Source: Faecalibacterium prausnitzii (GTDB lineage: Bacteria; Bacillota; Clostridia; Oscillospirales; Ruminococcaceae). Taken from it: a DNA stretch of 64,000 nt. Of this stretch, positions 59,938-64,000 are shown piece by piece; the first letter of the stretch is position 1; every line of letters starts with the position of its first letter. The stretch lies in the NCBI RefSeq assembly GCF_003287495.1, contig NZ_PRLE01000005.1, positions 1-64,000 of the forward strand, read 5' to 3'. Under the pieces are notes generated by a model. It did no database searches. It was not told where the DNA came from and saw only the letters and a list, made by a program, of their open reading frames with translations. A program made the translations under genes and the position numbers.

Positions 59938-61007
59938 TGGTACTGACAGCAGCGAGACCCAAAGGAAGGCAGGCTGCGGTTCTTCTGACCTACGAGAAAA
60001 CCGATATTTCGGAAGAAATCGCACCTGATCTGGAAAGTTTCAAGTACACGGATGTGGCTGAATCCCAAAGCGACAGTGTGAGCATTACAGTCAATGCCAA
60101 AGCTGCCAAATGGAAAAATGACTGGATGCCGGAAAAGGGCGTGAAGCTCTACCCGGCTATTGTTGTAAAGGACTGGAATATCGGGGGCATTGAGAGCGGC
60201 TACAGAGATTACAGCGCCGAGTGCGGGGCATTCGTGCTGGATGATCTTAGTTTTGCCGGTGCACCTGATTCGCTGACGATGGGCGGCGTGGCAAAGCCGA
60301 ACGACACCAGCTTCAGCGAGAGAAACCGGACCTTTACATGGAAGAACACCAGCGTAAAGAAAATCGCTGAAACCATTGCAGGCCGTTACAAATTGGAGCT
60401 GAAGTTTGAGGGAGACGACCACGGCATTGATGCAAAGGAACAGGACGGAACAGATAGTGCCTTTCTGCAAGATCTGTGCAGCACCTATGCACTGGTTATC
60501 AAAGTCTACACTTCAAAGCTCTGGGTGTACGACCGGGAAAAGTACAAGGCGAAAGATCCTGTATGGACGGTATATGAGAGCCGGCCCGTTGGAAATCCGA
60601 CGGCCCTGTGCGTAGAGCCGGGAAGTTTCAAGTGGAACACAAAGCTGACGGGAACATACACGGGCGGCCTTTATACCTACACCAACAAACAGAAAAAAAT
60701 CAATATCAACGTCAAGGTGGGCACGGACGAACGCCAGCTTAAACTTACTGGAAAGGTAAGCAGCGAGGCAGACGCAAAAGCCCGCCTGATAGCGGCCATC
60801 AAGAATGCCAATCACGGCGCGACTAAGATCAGTTTTACGATGCTGGGCTATCCGGCCGGCGCTTCGGCGCAGTGCTTCAACCTGGTTGGCTATGGCAAGA
60901 TGGACGGGAAATATTTCGTCGATCAGATGGAGCACACCATATCTCCATCTAACGGGTACAAAACACAAGTCAAGGCCAGCAAAGTGGAAAAGGAGGATTT
61001 CGCATGA
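59934..61007 (+). CDS. Baseplate hub / late control protein gpD
   Basis: 357 residues matching the P2 gpD / Mu gp44 hub family: DSVSITVNAKAAKW, TWKNTSVKKIAETIAGRY, and the LysM-like end. ATG overlaps the preceding TGA. Confidence 0.88.
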   Translation: MMVLTAARPKGRQAAVLLTYEKTDISEEIAPDLESFKYTDVAESQSDSVSITVNAKAAKWKNDWMPEKGVKLYPAIVVKDWNIGGIESGYRDYSAECGAFVLDDLSFAGAPDSLTMGGVAKPNDTSFSERNRTFTWKNTSVKKIAETIAGRYKLELKFEGDDHGIDAKEQDGTDSAFLQDLCSTYALVIKVYTSKLWVYDREKYKAKDPVWTVYESRPVGNPTALCVEPGSFKWNTKLTGTYTGGLYTYTNKQKKININVKVGTDERQLKLTGKVSSEADAKARLIAAIKNANHGATKISFTMLGYPAGASAQCFNLVGYGKMDGKYFVDQMEHTISPSNGYKTQVKASKVEKEDFA

Positions 61008-61612
61008 GCAGTGAAGTGAGATTCGGCAATGTGAGTTCTATCGACTATGAGGCTGGAAAGTGCGAAGTTACTTACCCAGACAGGGACGACACCGTTACGG
61101 AAATGGTGCCGTTTCTGTCCAATGGCGAGTACCAGACACCGGAAGTTGATGATCTTGTGCTTGTCCTGCATCCAGGAGAAAGCCCGGAGGATGCTGTTGT
61201 GGTGGGCACCGTCTGGAATGAAAAGAACAAACCGCCTGAAGGAAAAGAAAAAGTCTACCGAAAGGATTATGCCAACTCACGAGGAAAGGCATATCGGAAG
61301 TTTGATGCAAATGCCAAAGAACTGACCGACTATGTGGACGGAAAGAAAATCCTGAAGGCAAAAAGTCTTGAGATCCAGGTAGGCGGTGCAACCGTGACCA
61401 TCAGCGAGGGCGGAGAAATCAAGGTGACATCCCCGGCGGGGATCACGCTTGCAGCATCCGGCGAATTGAAAATGACGGCATCGACCATCAATGCGACCGC
61501 TGGAACAGTGAACATCCAGGGCGGAGGTGGCGATGTTGTTGTGTCCGGCAAATCGCTGGTATCGCATACGCACACCGGAAACCTTGGCAAGAAAACATCC
61601 GCACCCCTGTAA
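61004..61612 (+). CDS. Baseplate spike gpV
   Basis: 202 residues: an OB-fold start (VRFGNVSSIDYEAGKCEVTY), a beta-helical middle, and SHTHTG near the C-terminus, the H-x-H motif that binds the iron at the spike tip in P2 gpV. Confidence 0.87.
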   Translation: MSSEVRFGNVSSIDYEAGKCEVTYPDRDDTVTEMVPFLSNGEYQTPEVDDLVLVLHPGESPEDAVVVGTVWNEKNKPPEGKEKVYRKDYANSRGKAYRKFDANAKELTDYVDGKKILKAKSLEIQVGGATVTISEGGEIKVTSPAGITLAASGELKMTASTINATAGTVNIQGGGGDVVVSGKSLVSHTHTGNLGKKTSAPL

Positions 61613-61624
61613 GGAGGTTTTGGA

Positions 61625-62017
61625 ATGTATGTTGGAATTTTCGGCGATGTGATTTTCTCCGTGGGACACCTGCGTGTGCTCACCCCGTCAAACTTCAAGG
61701 GAACGACCGGCGCAAACTGGGCGGAACATGAAGTTCTGGGAGGAAAAGCACGAGCAGAGTATTTATCACCGAAACTGAGAGAGTACACCTTTGATATTCT
61801 TCTGGATGCAGCACTCGGCGTGAATCCTCGCAAGATGCTGAACCGTCTGACAGAAATGTCAGAGAACGGAGAGATTCATTACCTGATTATCGGGTTTGCA
61901 CCGGTATCGCAAAACAAGTTTCGGGTCACTGAAATAAGCGACAGCTGGGATTCGGTGATAAAACACGGGCTTTTGATGCAGTGCAAGGTGAGCCTGACCA
62001 TAAAGGAGTACATATGA
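61625..62017 (+). CDS. Tail protein gpU
   Basis: 130 residues: MYVGIFGDVIFSVGHLRVLT...NWAEHEVLGGKARAEYL is the typical P2 gpU start. It has AAGGAGG upstream. Confidence 0.85.
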   Translation: MYVGIFGDVIFSVGHLRVLTPSNFKGTTGANWAEHEVLGGKARAEYLSPKLREYTFDILLDAALGVNPRKMLNRLTEMSENGEIHYLIIGFAPVSQNKFRVTEISDSWDSVIKHGLLMQCKVSLTIKEYI

Positions 62018-62331
62018 TCGACTTCAGCAGCACGGTGGTTGAGCTGTCCGGTGACAGCGAAAAACAAAAAGAAGTGCAGGACATTGCAAAGTGCCTTCGC
62101 ACACTGTATTCCACACCAATCGGGAGCCAAGAGGGCGACAGAGAACTCGGAATCAATCCAAACATATTTGTCGATAAGCCACTTCCGGTAGCAAAGGGAT
62201 TATATGTGGCTGAGGTAACAGAGAAAACCGCATCGTTTGAGCCGCGGGCAAGAGTGGTGCGGGTGGACTGGCTGGACAGTGATGTGCTGCATGGCGTTGT
62301 AATTCCAAAGGTGGTGTACGAGCTTGTCTAA
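62014..62331 (+). CDS. Baseplate wedge protein gpW (gp25-like)
   Basis: 105 residues: QDIAKCLRTLYSTPIGSQEG and DRELGINPN contain the E-x-R/EGDRE-type core of the gp25/gpW family. ATG 62014 follows AAGGAG. Confidence 0.83.
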   Translation: MIDFSSTVVELSGDSEKQKEVQDIAKCLRTLYSTPIGSQEGDRELGINPNIFVDKPLPVAKGLYVAEVTEKTASFEPRARVVRVDWLDSDVLHGVVIPKVVYELV

Positions 62332-63469
62332 AATAAAAGAGTTTGAGAACATCCCGGACATCGACATTGAAGGCGAAGAAACGCTGGAAGAAGCTGTGGC
62401 CGATTGCAAGGCACTGTTTGGCAAGTACAACAAAGAACTTTTCAACGGTGAGGTATCGTTGGAACGGTGTTCTGAAGCACGGCTTGTCCTTTTGACACTG
62501 GCACATCGTTCGCATCACAACATGGAGTACAGCACGGCGTGTCTGAAAGCGGAACTGCTGCCTACGAGCACGGGGCCGAATTTGGACAACCTTGCTCCGC
62601 TTGTTGGAGTGGAACGCCTGGAAGCCGGAAAAGCCACGGCGGTTATTCGATTCACACTGTCTGCGCCGAGAACGAGTGCAACCGGAATCCCGGAAGGAAC
62701 ACAGGTGAGAACGGCAGACAAACGGTATTTCAAAACCGAAAAGTATGCGGAGATCTTACCCGGCGAACTGACCGTGGACGTAGTTGCCGTGGCGGATGAG
62801 GCAGGAAGCAACAGCGATGGGATTGCCGAAGGCGAAATCAATGTGCTGGTGGATCCTATCCCGTATGTGTCCGGGGCAAAAAGTGTTTCGGCAAGCACGG
62901 GCGGTACGGATACGGAAGGTGACGATTCATTTACCAGACGTATCAACTATGCACCTTCGATTTTCTCCGTGGCCGGTCCGGTGGATGCCTATGAATACTT
63001 TGCATCGAGCTGGCGGTCCGATGTGGCAGATACGAAGATCGTTTGCAAGGAAGGATACACGATACACGTTTACTTTCTGATGGCCGGAGGCAGAGTTCCG
63101 ACAAGGGAAGAATGTACCGGAATGCAGGAATATTTCGACACGGTAAAGCGCCCGATGGGTGATCTGGTTCTTTGCCATGCGCCGGAAGAAATCCCGTATG
63201 ACATCGAGCTTACTTACCATATTGCCTTGAGCAATGTCAAGAATGCATCGACGATTCAGGAAAATGTGGAAGCAGCTGTGAAGGAGTATGAAACCTGGCA
63301 GAGAAAAATCGGCCGGGACATCGAACCGGCGGAGCTGATTATGCGTGTACGGGAAGCTGGTGCGAAACGCCCACGTCTGTTGACACCGGTCGAAACAACT
63401 GTCTCCGAAATTCAGGTGGCAAAGCTCCGAAGCTGCAAGGTGACATACGGAGGAATCGAAGATGATTGA
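62324..63469 (+). CDS. Baseplate wedge protein gpJ
   Basis: 381 residues matching P2 gpJ: NLDNLAPLVGVERLEAGKAT, FTLSAPRTSATGIPEGTQVR, DDSFTRRI. TTG start at 62324 overlapping the previous stop by eight bases. Confidence 0.88.
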   Translation: MSKIKEFENIPDIDIEGEETLEEAVADCKALFGKYNKELFNGEVSLERCSEARLVLLTLAHRSHHNMEYSTACLKAELLPTSTGPNLDNLAPLVGVERLEAGKATAVIRFTLSAPRTSATGIPEGTQVRTADKRYFKTEKYAEILPGELTVDVVAVADEAGSNSDGIAEGEINVLVDPIPYVSGAKSVSASTGGTDTEGDDSFTRRINYAPSIFSVAGPVDAYEYFASSWRSDVADTKIVCKEGYTIHVYFLMAGGRVPTREECTGMQEYFDTVKRPMGDLVLCHAPEEIPYDIELTYHIALSNVKNASTIQENVEAAVKEYETWQRKIGRDIEPAELIMRVREAGAKRPRLLTPVETTVSEIQVAKLRSCKVTYGGIEDD

Positions 63470-64000
63470 ACTCCACGAAGTTGGCCTAGTCGAAGGGCTA
63501 CCGCCTGATGTTGCCAAAGAGCCATGGGTACAGATCCTTGATGCAGTTTTCAGGGAGCGGCGCAAGAAGGAACTGGAAGCTGCCGAACGCTTGAAAATCT
63601 ACACGGATATTGACCGTGCAGATGAGGCAGTTCTGGATATTCTTGCGGTTCAGTTCCGCGTTGACTGGTACGACACCAGCTATCCGATTGAAACAAAGCG
63701 CAGGATCATCAAAACTGCGCTGGAAGTCCGTCGGTACTGCGGAACGGAGTGGGCAGTCCAAAAGGCGCTGTCCTCGATTTATCCGAATGTGAAGATAAGT
63801 GAATGGTATGACTACGGAGGAAGGCCGGGCTACTGGCGAATGAACGTAGACATTACCGATGATGGTGTCATTTACTACACACCGGAAGAAATTGAAAAGC
63901 GCCTTGGTTATGCCCGGCGCTGTACCGCTCACCTTGAGCACATCATCTACATCGTCGAACCGCATGAACGGTCGCCCGCTTATATCGCCGCCGCACCCTG
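63462..64000 (+). CDS. Tail protein gpI, cut by the window edge
   Basis: First 179 residues of a P2 gpI family protein (ILAVQFRVDWYDTSYPIETK...WYDYGGRPGYWRMNVDI), which joins wedge and tail fibre. The frame is open to the right edge. Confidence 0.85.
   Translation, partial: MIELHEVGLVEGLPPDVAKEPWVQILDAVFRERRKKELEAAERLKIYTDIDRADEAVLDILAVQFRVDWYDTSYPIETKRRIIKTALEVRRYCGTEWAVQKALSSIYPNVKISEWYDYGGRPGYWRMNVDITDDGVIYYTPEEIEKRLGYARRCTAHLEHIIYIVEPHERSPAYIAAAP

Noticed and set aside
22609-64000. Prophage integrase or CI-type repressor in the window
   Set aside because: No tyrosine or serine recombinase motifs and no CI-like protein were found; these genes must lie to the right of the window or the phage integrates another way.

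Overview
The window looks like a Faecalibacterium-like gut clostridium (Oscillospiraceae). The basis is moderate to high GC, strong AGGAGG ribosome sites, a pair of GH3 beta-glucosidases, ATP-type PEP carboxykinase, and a lambda-head/P2-tail prophage of the kind found in this group. The species call is inference from gene content only. There are four blocks.

(1) 1-9085, mobile-element sequence. It holds a MobV relaxase (cut by the left edge), an oriT-like inverted repeat, GTACG repeats, a broken P4-type primase/helicase, a CHC2 zinc-finger primase and an XRE regulator. Then comes a compact RiPP-type peptide locus (4.0-8.7 kb): ABC exporter, radical SAM/SPASM maturase, a 24-residue precursor gene with C-terminal CNIDINIFC, an Rgg/PlcR-like HTH-TPR regulator, and a convergent secreted pro-peptide overlapping the regulator's 3' end. 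Precursor and pro-peptide promoters carry the same two-armed operator and the exporter promoter carries one good arm, each 19 bp upstream of a -10 box. I read this as a peptide-pheromone-controlled RiPP system. The block ends at a 3' tRNA-Lys fragment (9041-9085) with terminator, the expected scar of integration into tRNA-Lys.

(2) 9086-22516, ordinary chromosome: dapF remnant, GNAT acetyltransferase, a membrane-anchored domain-permuted GH3, a second GH3 coupled to a GtrA-like protein, PutP symporter, an ABC transporter whose promoter holds a 10-bp poly-G tract, pckA, and a permuted NlpC/P60-like protein.

(3) 22.6-43.4 kb, left and accessory part of a prophage. Rightward early genes include an N4/N6 methyltransferase, an HD protein, a frameshifted C5-methyltransferase with three poly-G tracts, a 3D-domain protein, lipoproteins, many small Cys-rich proteins, an HUH replication initiator, a DUF1064 nuclease-like protein and a sigma-region-4-like late regulator. 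A leftward module (35.4-41.6 kb) follows: DUF2513, SWIM zinc-finger, DUF4942 adenine methyltransferase, ArdC-like antirestriction-type protein and small proteins. It is marked by 22 copies of a strand-biased heptamer (TTTCGTG on +, CACGAAA in the mRNA), a four-copy ~50 bp intercistronic repeat, and a five-site operator cluster next to a divergent ribbon-helix-helix gene. Then come 1.4 kb without genes, including a C-rich 646 bp segment bounded by perfect 19 bp inverted repeats.

(4) 43.4-64.0 kb, the late operon in classical order: small terminase proteins, GpA-type large terminase, DUF6148, lambda-type portal, ClpP-like protease, decoration protein, major capsid, connectors, sheath, tube, tail chaperone with a -1 frameshift extension, tape measure, LysM protein, gpD, gpV, gpU, gpW, gpJ, gpI (cut by the right edge). 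Lysis genes, tail fibres and integrase are not in the window.
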